From Streptosporangiaceae bacterium (lineage in GTDB: Bacteria; Actinomycetota; Actinomycetes; Streptosporangiales; Streptosporangiaceae): a DNA stretch of 7,219 nucleotides. The stretch spans positions 1-7,219 of the forward strand of contig JASHTQ010000557.1 in assembly GCA_030040475.1 (NCBI GenBank), written 5' to 3'. The position numbers and the translations under genes are program-made. The notes under the pieces are model-generated. The model had not been told where the DNA came from. It did not search any database and saw only the letters and a list, made by a program, of their open reading frames with translations. The stretch's first letter is position 1, and each line of letters opens with the position of its first letter. Below are positions 1-6,720 of this stretch, piece by piece.

Positions 1-499
1 CGTTCTCCGTCATCCCGGGCCTGACCGCGGCCTTGATCTCGCCGATCACCGTGTCCGCCACCTGCGCCGCCCGCCGCAGCATGGCCACCTCGTCCGCGTC
101 CTTGATCACCCGCAGGCCCTCGACCAGGTTCTGCGTCGGCACGAGTTCGGCCGCCGGGCTTTCCTTGCGCAGGTCCGCGAGCTGGCCGACGGTCAGCGTC
201 AGCTCCTCGAAGGCCAGCCGGAGCCTGCTGCCCGCCAGCTCGCGCAGCAGCGACGCCCACAGCCGGGGCGGGGCCGACGACCCGTCGAGGTCGATTCCCG
301 AGGTCTGCTCGGCGGCCTGGGTGGCGTACCTGAAGTCGACGAGCAGCCTGAATCCGTCCGGCCTGGCGAGCAGGAACCCGGCGCTGCCGGTGAAGCCGGT
401 CAGGTACCTGACGTTGGTCATCCTGGTGAGCAGCAGGCAGTCGACCCCGTTCTCGGCCAGCCACGAGGTGATCCGGCCCTGCCTGGCCGAGTAGTCCAT
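1..499 (-). CDS. M24 family Xaa-Pro peptidase (PepQ/PepP-like), 5' part only
   Basis: The gene runs off the left edge. The visible 166 residues are the N-terminal creatinase-type domain and the start of the linker to the catalytic pita-bread domain. Seen directly: residues 29-41 read NVRYLTGFTGSAG, a hallmark of prolidases and Xaa-Pro aminopeptidases; DFRYATQA follows at about 55-62; and IKDADEVAMLRRAA near 136-149 is the typical domain linker. The dinuclear-metal ligands of M24 enzymes would lie beyond the window, so catalytic competence cannot be judged. Family members are cytoplasmic and cleave X-Pro bonds; some relatives are creatinases. The start is ATG at 497-499, preceded by AGAGGGG with a short spacer. 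It begins 20 nt after the upstream SDR stop, so it is probably the last visible gene of the operon and depends on translation through a damaged neighbour. Confidence 0.88.
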   Translation of the reverse strand, partial: MDYSARQGRITSWLAENGVDCLLLTRMTNVRYLTGFTGSAGFLLARPDGFRLLVDFRYATQAAEQTSGIDLDGSSAPPRLWASLLRELAGSRLRLAFEELTLTVGQLADLRKESPAAELVPTQNLVEGLRVIKDADEVAMLRRAAQVADTVIGEIKAAVRPGMTEN

Positions 500-519
500 C
501 GTTCCCCTCTTTCCGCGGT

Positions 520-1298
520 TTAGCAGGCGAGGTAGCCGCCGTCGAGGACGAGGGCCGCCCCGACCGAGTAGGACGCCTCGTCCGAGGCGAGGAAGAGCGC
601 CCCGTAGGCGATCTCCCTGGCCGTGCCCATCCGCCCCAGCGGGACCTGGCCGCGCAGCCGTTCGATCTCCGCCTCCGGGTCCGGCCGCTGCGCGACCGCG
701 CCGCGCAGCTGGTCGGTGTCGATGATCGCCGGCACCAGGCAGTTGACCCGCACCCCGCGGGCCGCGTAGTCCAGCGCCATCTGCCTGGTCAGGTTCACCA
801 CCCCGCCCTTGGCGGCGTCGTAGGCGGCCTGGTTGTACCAGCCGGCCAGGCCCGCCCCCGAGGACACGTTCACGATGGCACCGCTGCCCCGCTCCAGCAT
901 GTGCGGGAGCACGCACCTGGACATCAGGAACACGCTCTTCAGGTCCACCCGCAGCACGTGGTCCCAGGCCTCCTCGGAGATCTCGTGCACCGAGCCGTGG
1001 GCCATCACCGCCGCGTTGTTGATCAGGATGTCGACCTTCCCGAACGCCGCGAGGGTATCGGCCACGATCCGTTCGGCGTCGCTGGCGAGGCCCACGTCGC
1101 CGATCGTGTACATCGCCTCGCCGCCGGCCTCGCGCACCTGCGCCACCGTGTCCCTGGCGCCACCGTGTCCCTGGCGGCACCGGAGTCGATGTCGGCGACC
1201 GCGATGGCGGCGCCTTCCGCCGCGAACAGGCAGGCCGATGCCCGGCCGATGCCCTTGCCCGCGCCGGTGATGATCGCGGTCTTTCCCGCTAGCCGCAT
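520..1298 (-). pseudogene. Short-chain dehydrogenase/reductase broken by a 17-bp tandem duplication
   Basis: Reading from ATG 1298 gives MRLAGKTAIITGAGKGIG, a classical SDR start with the TGxxxGxG dinucleotide-binding motif, then VADID with an acidic residue at 36 that usually favours NAD over NADP. After residue 47 (ARDTVA) the frame shifts and stops at about 1023. The remainder, with the NNAA motif, Ser (SSGAG), YDAAK and the C-terminal LDGGYLAC, lies in another frame down to TAA at 520-522. A period-17 tract at 1140-1176 sits exactly at the break. Removing one copy joins ARDTVA to QVREAGGEA and gives a normal 253-residue SDR. As it stands the first product is 91 residues; a GTG at 1146 could restart the second part but without the cofactor motif. 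GGAG lies 5 nt before the start, and the M42 stop is 17 nt upstream. Substrate unknown. Confidence 0.88.
1140..1176. repeat. 17-bp perfect tandem duplication (2.2 copies)
   Basis: The plus strand reads gcgccaccgtgtccctg twice without a gap (1140-1156 and 1157-1173), followed by gcg. Because 17 is not a multiple of three, the second copy shifts the SDR frame by two. The amino acid sequence on both sides is otherwise normal for the family, so the duplication looks recent or artefactual. Confidence 0.95.
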
Positions 1299-1315
1299 GA
1301 GCGCTCCGTTTCCTC

Positions 1316-2512
1316 TCAGCTGGTCCGCGGCGCCAGGAAGGACGGCTCCGTGTGCGTCTGCATCTGTGCCACGAACTCCTCGAGCAGGCGGACGGCGCCG
1401 ACGGCGTCGTTGATGTCGAACGTGCACACCGGCGAGTGGGAGTACCTGCGGGGGAGCCCGAGCACCCCGGTCGGGATCCCCTCGCCGCGCAGGTGCACCG
1501 CGGCCGCGTCGGTGACCGCGTACCCGATCGAGCTGACCCGCTGCACGGGCACGCCGCAGCTCGCGCCCGCGCGCTCGATCCACTCGCCCACCCTGGGATG
1601 GCCGATGTGGCCGTTCACGAACGTGCCCCCGGAGGACGCGACGACGTGCACGGGCCCGTGCCCGATGCGGCCGCAGATCCTGCCCTCCGGGCCGCCCGGC
1701 GTGTCCTCGACGGGAAGCGTGTCGATCACGACCGCGTAGTCCGGCCGCACCGACCGGGCCGCCACGGTGGCCCCGCGCAGCCCGACCTCCTCCTGGACCG
1801 CCGCGACCGCGGTGACGGTGCCCGCGACCGTGCGGTCGCGCAGCAGCCGGAACAGCTGGATGAGGACGGCGCAGCCCAGCCGGTTGTCGACGGCCTTGCC
1901 GCACAGCCGGTCGGAGTTGGTGAACGTCCGCAGCGGGCCTTCGTAGCTGACCGGGCTGCCGACCCTGATGCCCATGCCCGCGACCTCCCCGGCGCTTGTC
2001 GCGCCGACATCGACGAAGAGCTGGTCGATGGGCGGCGCCTGGTGGCGTTCGGCCGGGGTCTGCGCGTGCACCGGGCGGACGCCCACCACGCCGAGGTGGC
2101 CGGCCACGTCGACCCGGCGCCCGACGAACAGCACCGGCGCCACGATGCCGAGCGGGTCGATGCGCAGGAAGCCGTCCTGGTCGACGTGCCTGACCACGGC
2201 CCCGACCTCGTCGGAGTGCGCGGCGACCATCAGGTGCGGGCCGCCGCGGTCCGGCCGGTCCGGATCTGGCTGGCGCAGCCGGGCGTACAGGTTGCCCATG
2301 GGGTCGACCCGCACGTCGGCCCCGGCGTCCCCGAACTCGCCGGCCAGGGCCTCGACCACCGGCTGCTCGAAGCCGGATGGCCCGTTCAGCGCGGTCAGCC
2401 GCTCCAGCGCGGCGCGCAGCTCGTCCTTGATGCCCTTCTTCCCTTCATCTGTCGCCAGCTGCCCGGTCCCTGGCTGCTCTGTTCCTGACTGCTCTTCTGC
2501 CCATGGGCCCAT
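1316..2512 (-). CDS. M42 family metallo-aminopeptidase
   Basis: 398 residues, close to or slightly above the usual length of M42 glutamyl/deblocking aminopeptidases. The ligand set looks complete: AAHSDE (His99, Asp101), KAVDNRLG (Asp209, the bridging ligand), AVQEEVG (Glu241 general base and Glu242), VIDT (Asp264) and RRYSHSP (His359). TDAAAVHLRGEGIP near 334-347 is also typical. M42 enzymes are cytoplasmic, often large oligomers, and trim N-terminal residues from peptides, so this would act on the imported substrate. The N-terminus carries a low-complexity extension, with a threefold 5-residue repeat at 7-21, before the conserved fold begins at about 28. I chose ATG 2512 because it lies 2 nt after the stop of the ABC ATPase and has GGAG about 7 nt upstream; a GTG two codons earlier is an alternative. 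An upstream in-frame ATG at 2638 lies deep inside the ATPase gene and is unlikely. Specificity is not determined. Confidence 0.93.
   Translation of the reverse strand: MGPWAEEQSGTEQPGTGQLATDEGKKGIKDELRAALERLTALNGPSGFEQPVVEALAGEFGDAGADVRVDPMGNLYARLRQPDPDRPDRGGPHLMVAAHSDEVGAVVRHVDQDGFLRIDPLGIVAPVLFVGRRVDVAGHLGVVGVRPVHAQTPAERHQAPPIDQLFVDVGATSAGEVAGMGIRVGSPVSYEGPLRTFTNSDRLCGKAVDNRLGCAVLIQLFRLLRDRTVAGTVTAVAAVQEEVGLRGATVAARSVRPDYAVVIDTLPVEDTPGGPEGRICGRIGHGPVHVVASSGGTFVNGHIGHPRVGEWIERAGASCGVPVQRVSSIGYAVTDAAAVHLRGEGIPTGVLGLPRRYSHSPVCTFDINDAVGAVRLLEEFVAQMQTHTEPSFLAPRTS
2450..2494 (-). repeat. Three imperfect 15-bp tandem repeats within the M42 gene
   Basis: On the coding strand the units are GAGCAGTCAGGAACA, GAGCAGCCAGGGACC and GGGCAGCTGGCGACA. 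They encode EQSGT, EQPGT and GQLAT (residues 7-21), a small polar extension in front of the catalytic fold. The repeats are in frame and harmless to the protein. Confidence 0.75.
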
Positions 2513-2514
2513 AG

Positions 2515-3564
2515 TCACGCTCCGCTTGTCTCGGCGGCCTTGTCCTGCTGCGTGCGCACCGGGTGGGGCGCCGCGAAGTGGCAGGCGACGTTGTGGCCCG
2601 GCCCGATCGCCCGCAGCGGCGGCGGCTCGGTCGCGCACACCGGCCGGGCGATCGGGCAGCGGGGGTGGAAGTGGCAGCCGCCCGGCCGGCTGATCGGGCT
2701 CGGCGGGTCTCCGGCCAGCACGATGCGGGCCCGCTCCGCGTCCGGCTGCGGGTTAGCCGACAGCAGCGACTCGGTGTACGGGTGGCAGGGCTCGGCGAAC
2801 AGCGCCTTCCTGCTGGCAAGCTGCGGCCTGTGCAGCACCTCGTGGACGGGCGCCGCCTCGACCACCTGCCCGGCGTACATGACGAGGACCACGTCCGCCG
2901 TCGCGGCGGCCAGCCGCAGGTCGTGGGTGATGAGCACCATCGCCAGGTCGCAGGTCTGCTTCGAGGCGCGCAGCAGCTCCATGATCTGGGCCTGCACGGT
3001 GACGTCGAGCGCGCTGGTCGGCTCGTCGGCGATCAGCAGCTTCGGCCGGCAGATCAGCGCCATCGCGATCAGCACCCGCTGGCATATGCCCCCGCTGAAC
3101 TGGTGCGGGTACTGTCCGAAGCGTGCCCGCGGATCCGGGATGCCCACCTGGCCCATCAGGCTCAGCGCCTGCGCGCGGGCCGTCTTGGCGTTGACCGGGC
3201 GGTGCGCCCGCAGCGCCTCCGCGAGCTGGATGCCGACCGGGTAGACGGGGTCGAAGGACTCCACCGGGTTCTGCAGCACCATGGCGATCTCGTTGCCGCG
3301 CAGCGCGCGCAGTTCGGCGGCCGGCCTGGCGCGCAGGTCCCGGCCGCGGAACAGGATCTGCCCGCCGGTGAACCTGCCGTAGGCCGGCAGCACGCCCATG
3401 ATCGCGTGCGCCAGCGTGGACTTCCCTGATCCCGACTCCCCGACGACCGCGAGCGTCTGGCCCTCCTCCAGCGTGAAGCTCGCGCCGTCCACGGCGCGGG
3501 CGACGCGCCCGGGCCCGAGCGCGTACTCGACGCTCAGGTCCCGGACTTCGAGGAGGCGGCTCAT
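2515..3564 (-). CDS. Peptide/nickel-type ABC transporter ATP-binding protein (DppD/OppD-like)
   Basis: 349 residues. It is the cytoplasmic motor of an oligopeptide importer. Motifs in order: Walker A GESGSGKS (42-49), Q-loop LQNP (Gln98), signature FSGGICQR (156-163), Walker B LLIADEP (Glu181), D-loop SALD and H-loop THD (His214). The C-terminal oligo_HPY-type region has HPYT (261-264) and four cysteines at 297, 303, 310 and 328 (GGCHFHPRCP...VC...ACHF). This Cys pattern is common in the family and has been linked to an iron-sulphur cluster in some members. About 13 extra residues appear between VHEVL and HPYT compared with the usual spacing. Start: ATG 3564, 4 nt after the SDR stop; a longer start at 3609 would overlap that gene. 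Importers of this type need two permeases and usually a second ATPase (DppF). No intact permease and no DppF are in the window, so its partners are lost or encoded elsewhere. Confidence 0.95.
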   Translation of the reverse strand: MSRLLEVRDLSVEYALGPGRVARAVDGASFTLEEGQTLAVVGESGSGKSTLAHAIMGVLPAYGRFTGGQILFRGRDLRARPAAELRALRGNEIAMVLQNPVESFDPVYPVGIQLAEALRAHRPVNAKTARAQALSLMGQVGIPDPRARFGQYPHQFSGGICQRVLIAMALICRPKLLIADEPTSALDVTVQAQIMELLRASKQTCDLAMVLITHDLRLAAATADVVLVMYAGQVVEAAPVHEVLHRPQLASRKALFAEPCHPYTESLLSANPQPDAERARIVLAGDPPSPISRPGGCHFHPRCPIARPVCATEPPPLRAIGPGHNVACHFAAPHPVRTQQDKAAETSGA

Positions 3565-3568
3565 CGGC

Positions 3569-4327
3569 CTATCCCGCCGTGATCCCGCCGTCGATGACCA
3601 TCGCGGCACCGGTGATCCAGCTGGATTCCTCGCTGGCGAGGAACAGCACCAGGCTGGCCACGTCGGCCGGCTGCCCGATCCTGCCGAGCGGCACCTTGGC
3701 GTTGAACCGCTCCCTGACCACCGGGTCGGTCATGTACGGCGCGATGATCGCGGTGTCGATCGGCCCGGGGCAGACCGCGTTCACCCGGACGTGCGCCGCC
3801 GCATAGTCGACCGCGCACTGCCTGGTCAGCGCGATGACGCCGGCCTTGGACACGGTGTAGGCCGTGCTCGGCAGCGCCGTGTTGGCCCGCAGCCCGGCGA
3901 TCGACGCGGTGTTGACGACCGACCCGCCGCCCCGCTCCACCAGGTAGGGGATGCCGTACTTGCAGCACAGGAAGACGCCGGTCAGGTCGACCACGAGGAT
4001 CTGGTTCCGGGCCTCCTCGGCGATCTCGGTGACGGTCAGGTCCGCGGGCGGGCCGATTCCCGCGTTGTTGAACAGCACGTCGATCCGGCCGCCCCAGGAG
4101 TGCGCCGCCGCCATCAGCCGCTGCACGTCCCGCGGGCTGGTGACGTCGGCCTGCACGAACACCGCGTCGCCGCCGTCCCGCCTGAGCTCGTCGGCAACGC
4201 CGGCGCCCTCGGGGTTGATGTCCGCGAGCACCACCCTGGCCCCGGCGTCAAGGAACCGCCGGGTGGTGGCCAGGCCCATGCCCCCGGTCCCCCCGGTGAC
4301 CACGGCGACCTTGTTGTCCAGTCGCAC
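3569..4327 (-). CDS. Short-chain dehydrogenase/reductase, intact
   Basis: 252 residues, standard for classical SDRs. Seen: TGGTGGMG (11-18) cofactor motif, ADIN with Asp36 (suggests NAD), NNAG (87-90), NTAS (Ser142), YTVSK (Tyr157, Lys161), the PGPIDT segment after the active site and the C-terminal VIDGGITAG. The position usually held by the tetrad Asn reads VVDLTGVF, i.e. Asp, a variant also seen in many family members. Expected role: NAD(P)-dependent oxidation of a hydroxyl or reduction of a carbonyl; substrate unknown. Start is GTG 4327, preceded by AGGGG with a 7-nt spacer; that site overlaps the stop of the YciI-like gene 9 nt upstream, pointing to coupled translation. The overall similarity to the broken SDR further along suggests two distinct dehydrogenase steps or a divergent paralogue pair. 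Confidence 0.94.
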   Translation of the reverse strand: MRLDNKVAVVTGGTGGMGLATTRRFLDAGARVVLADINPEGAGVADELRRDGGDAVFVQADVTSPRDVQRLMAAAHSWGGRIDVLFNNAGIGPPADLTVTEIAEEARNQILVVDLTGVFLCCKYGIPYLVERGGGSVVNTASIAGLRANTALPSTAYTVSKAGVIALTRQCAVDYAAAHVRVNAVCPGPIDTAIIAPYMTDPVVRERFNAKVPLGRIGQPADVASLVLFLASEESSWITGAAMVIDGGITAG

Positions 4328-4336
4328 GGCGCGCCC

Positions 4337-4927
4337 CTACCGGCCCGCTGCGACGGAGCCGGGGAAGAACTGCCGTTCCCTGTCGTGCATCCGCTCGTAG
4401 GAGCAGAACGCGCGGATGACGGGGTTGTTCTGGTAGAACCCGGACATCGGGTCCGCCGACATGACCTCGTCAAGCTCGTCCACCGAGTCCACGTGGTAGA
4501 TCCACACGTGGCCCTGCTGGCCGGCAATGTGACCGTGCAGCGACAGCTTCCCCTTCCGCATCAGCTCCTCGCGGTAGCGGACGGCCCGGCTGGGCGCGTC
4601 GCCGACCGTGGCCGCCGCGATCCCCGGGATCCGGTACGCGATCACCAGGAAGCGCTGCCTGCCGGTGCCCGGGCCCGGCCCGAGCCGCTCGGTCTCCTCG
4701 CCGCTCAGCTGGTCGGCCTCGGTCACGCCGAACGCCTCGCGTTCGCTCTCGGCCATCCGCGCGTAGGACGTCAGCGGCAGCACGACCGGGTCGTTCTGGC
4801 AGAACCGGCTCATCGGGTCCGCGGCGACGATGCGGTCGAGGTCGTCCACCGAGCCCGCCTCGAACACCCACGCGTGGCCGCGCTGCCCGGCCAGGTGAGC
4901 GTGCTCGAGCAGGGTGCCCTCTGCCAT
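4337..4927 (-). CDS. Tandem YciI/muconolactone-isomerase-like protein, 5'-truncated
   Basis: 196 residues from ATG 4927. Two copies of one domain are visible. Residues 1-66 align without gaps to 123-188 (33 of 66 identical by my hand count), sharing AGQ.GH.W, SVD.LD, ADPMS.F.QN and SY.RM..ER. The second copy is complete and starts with QRFLVIAYRIPG (91-102), as expected for the first strand of a small alpha+beta-barrel domain. The first copy lacks the matching 30 or so residues: homology can be followed only to about WRDRLM, encoded around 4942-4927, and then the sequence becomes permease. The family assignment is tentative and rests on the G...GH.W...VDS.DEL pattern; the activity is unknown. 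No good ribosome-binding site precedes 4927, but the stop of the permease fragment lies 7 nt upstream, so reinitiation is possible. ATG 4969 is in frame but lies inside permease sequence. Probably partly non-functional. Confidence 0.75.
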   Translation of the reverse strand: MAEGTLLEHAHLAGQRGHAWVFEAGSVDDLDRIVAADPMSRFCQNDPVVLPLTSYARMAESEREAFGVTEADQLSGEETERLGPGPGTGRQRFLVIAYRIPGIAAATVGDAPSRAVRYREELMRKGKLSLHGHIAGQQGHVWIYHVDSVDELDEVMSADPMSGFYQNNPVIRAFCSYERMHDRERQFFPGSVAAGR

Positions 4928-4934
4928 GAGCCGG

Positions 4935-4946
4935 TCACGCCAGCCG
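4935..4946. other. Presumed deletion junction between dppB remnant and YciI-like gene
   Basis: Permease homology ends at PARLA and the first YciI-like domain becomes recognisable at about WRDRLM, in a different frame. Both ends therefore meet within roughly a dozen bases. No insertion-sequence ends or direct repeats are seen here. The exact breakpoint cannot be fixed without an intact relative. Confidence 0.65.
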
Positions 4947-5051
4947 GGCCGGGTCACCGGGCACCACATGGGAGATCAGGAAGGTCAGCAGGGTAACGCC
5001 GAGGACGGTGAGGATCGCGAGCCCCACGCGTCGCACCAGGTACAGACCCAA
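4935..5051 (-). pseudogene. DppB-type ABC permease, 5' remnant (38 codons)
   Basis: Directly after the binding-protein gene the minus strand encodes LGLYLVRRVGLAILTVLGV followed by TLLTFLISHVVPGDPARLA, then TGA at 4935-4937. This is the conserved N-terminus of DppB/OppB permeases: basic YLVRR, first membrane helix, then the VPGDPAR motif after the helix. A normal member has roughly 300 or more residues and six helices, so nearly 90 percent is missing. The start is TTG at 5049-5051, with AGGGGA about 9 nt upstream and 15 nt after the binding-protein stop, so it once was translated as the second gene of the operon. The lost part abuts a truncated YciI-like gene, which indicates deletion rather than a simple nonsense mutation. 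Confidence 0.85.
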
Positions 5052-5066
5052 CGGACAGATCCCCTA

Positions 5067-6674
5067 TCAGCTGCTGTGCAATGGCCAGAACTTCGGAACT
5101 CCCTGCAGGTCAAGGACGTCGAAGATGTATCCGTCGACACCGGTGTTCATGGTCGCCACGTGGGTGGGATGGGCGATCGGTATCAGCACCGCCTCGTCAA
5201 GCGCGATGGACATCGCCTGGTTGAGCAGCGTCGCGTTGCCGCTGGTGTCGGTCGCGTGCTGCCCCTGGTGGATGATCTGGTCGATCTGCGGCAGCGGCGC
5301 GTACGACCAGTTCAGGTAGCCGTTCTTGCCGAGCATCTTCTGCAGCCACTGGAACGGGTCCGGGGTCTCCGGCGCGTCGAACTGGGGGTTGAAGTGACCC
5401 GCGGTCGAGGCGTTCGCGCCCTTGGCGACCCAGGTGGAGACCGGGACCGACACGATGTTCAGCCCGATCCCGAGTTCGCTCAGCGCGCCCTGCAGAAGCA
5501 GCCCGACCTCCGAGTCGTCCTCGGTTCCCGCGGGCGTGTTGTAGGTGAGGGTGAAGCCGCCGCGCGGGTGCCCGGCCTGGGCGAGCAGGCTGCGCGCCTT
5601 GGCCATGTCCTGGGCGACCGGCTGGTAGGCGCCCTGCGTGATGCCGGGGTACTGCTGGGCGAAGATCCCGATCGGCAGCTGCGAATAGCCCTGGTAGTAG
5701 GAGAGCATCTTCTCGTAGGGAAACGCCGCTACCACCGCCTGGCGCAGCAGCTTGTTGTCCATCGGCGGCTTGCTCGCGTTGATCTGCATGAGCAGCTGGA
5801 GCAGCATCGAGCCGGGCACGGTCTTGACCGTGCCCGGCGCCGTCTTCGCCGCATCGATCTTGTTTAGGATCGAGATCCAGTCGCTGGCCAGGTCGAGCTG
5901 GCCGATATCGAGCTGCTCGCGATACGTCGAGCCGTCGGTAATGACGGAGCTGTAGACCCGGTCGAACGCCCCGGCCGGCGCCGTCGACCACCACCCGGTA
6001 TTACGCTCGAGCGTGTAGTACTGGTCCGGCACCCATTTCGTGAACTTGTACAGCCCGGTGCCGTTCGCGTTCTTCGAGAACCAGGCGTGCGCCCAGTCGT
6101 TATTGACCTCATGCGCGGTCACGTCGGCCGCGCTTACGATCGGTATTTTCGGCAGTATCTGGACGAAATAACCGTAAGGGAAGCCCAGCTCAAAGCGCAC
6201 CGTATAGTCATCGACTACCGTGGTGGACTTCAGCGAGCCGCTCAGGCTGGCCGCCGGCACGTTCTGGCCGATGGCGAGAACCCGGTCGAACGTCGTCTTC
6301 ACGTCATTCGCGGTGAATTTCGCCCCGCTGTGGAAACGCACGCCCTGCCGAAGCCTGAAGGTATAGCTCAGCCCGTCGGGGGAGCCGGTCCAGGACGTCG
6401 CGAGGCGCGGCTGCAGCGAATACCCGCGGAGTTGGTAGTAGACCAGCGGCTCGTACACGTTGCGGATCATGGTCCTGGTAATGGTGCTGCTGTACTGCGC
6501 CGGGTCGATCGGCGCGATGTCGGCGATGTCCGCGGTGAACAGCGTGGTCGCCTTCCCGCCCGCCGCCGCCGAGCCGGATGACCCGCACGCGTTCAGCAGC
6601 GGCACGGCGGCGGCTCCGGCGGCCGCGCCCGCCGCCAGCTTGATGAAATCCCGGCGGCTTGTACCTATCAGCAT
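5067..6674 (-). CDS. Peptide/nickel-family ABC solute-binding lipoprotein (SBP_bac_5)
   Basis: 535 residues from ATG 6674. The N-terminus holds a twin-arginine motif SRRDFIK (6-12), an Ala/Gly-rich hydrophobic core and a lipobox LNAC with Cys30, followed by a Gly/Ser linker. It should therefore be exported by Tat and anchored as a lipoprotein on the outer face of the membrane, where it captures the substrate. Family 5 signatures: YEPLVYY, then RLATSW..SPDGLSYTFRLRQGVRFHSG..FTANDVKTTFDR. The C-terminal part, with ALDEAVLIPIAHP, is also typical. GGAG lies 7 nt before the start; a longer start at 6737 would put 21 residues before the signal peptide and is unlikely. It is the first gene of the operon and the best candidate for reporting the substrate class, but peptides, sugars and other ligands are all known in the family. 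Its codons around 5860-6330 use more A/T than the neighbours. Confidence 0.95.
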   Translation of the reverse strand: MLIGTSRRDFIKLAAGAAAGAAAVPLLNACGSSGSAAAGGKATTLFTADIADIAPIDPAQYSSTITRTMIRNVYEPLVYYQLRGYSLQPRLATSWTGSPDGLSYTFRLRQGVRFHSGAKFTANDVKTTFDRVLAIGQNVPAASLSGSLKSTTVVDDYTVRFELGFPYGYFVQILPKIPIVSAADVTAHEVNNDWAHAWFSKNANGTGLYKFTKWVPDQYYTLERNTGWWSTAPAGAFDRVYSSVITDGSTYREQLDIGQLDLASDWISILNKIDAAKTAPGTVKTVPGSMLLQLLMQINASKPPMDNKLLRQAVVAAFPYEKMLSYYQGYSQLPIGIFAQQYPGITQGAYQPVAQDMAKARSLLAQAGHPRGGFTLTYNTPAGTEDDSEVGLLLQGALSELGIGLNIVSVPVSTWVAKGANASTAGHFNPQFDAPETPDPFQWLQKMLGKNGYLNWSYAPLPQIDQIIHQGQHATDTSGNATLLNQAMSIALDEAVLIPIAHPTHVATMNTGVDGYIFDVLDLQGVPKFWPLHSS

Positions 6675-6720
6675 GTCTTCTCTCCCCAACTGGCCTAGCC
6701 GTCCAGCGCTTGACGAACAG

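Noticed and set aside
33..494. Plus-strand frame at the left edge
   Set aside because: The minus strand here encodes a clear Xaa-Pro peptidase N-terminus with a ribosome-binding site.
1140..1176. Programmed ribosomal frameshift in the SDR
   Set aside because: There is no slippery heptamer, and the frame change is fully explained by a perfect 17-bp duplication.
1352..2488. Plus-strand frame of 378 codons opposite the M42 gene
   Set aside because: The opposite strand encodes a complete metallopeptidase with all ligands; this frame is a composition artefact.
4928..4960. Insertion sequence or recombinase scar at the permease/YciI junction
   Set aside because: No terminal inverted repeats, target-site duplication or transposase fragment is visible.
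4337..4969. Start of the YciI-like gene at ATG 4969
   Set aside because: The extra 14 codons overlap sequence that in another frame encodes conserved permease motif VPGDPARLA; they are an out-of-frame reading of dppB.
3398..4996. Long plus-strand reading frame of 532 codons
   Set aside because: It is antisense to the ATPase, SDR and YciI-like genes; its His/Arg/Gly/Val-rich composition is typical of frames opposite GC-rich genes and shows no family motif.
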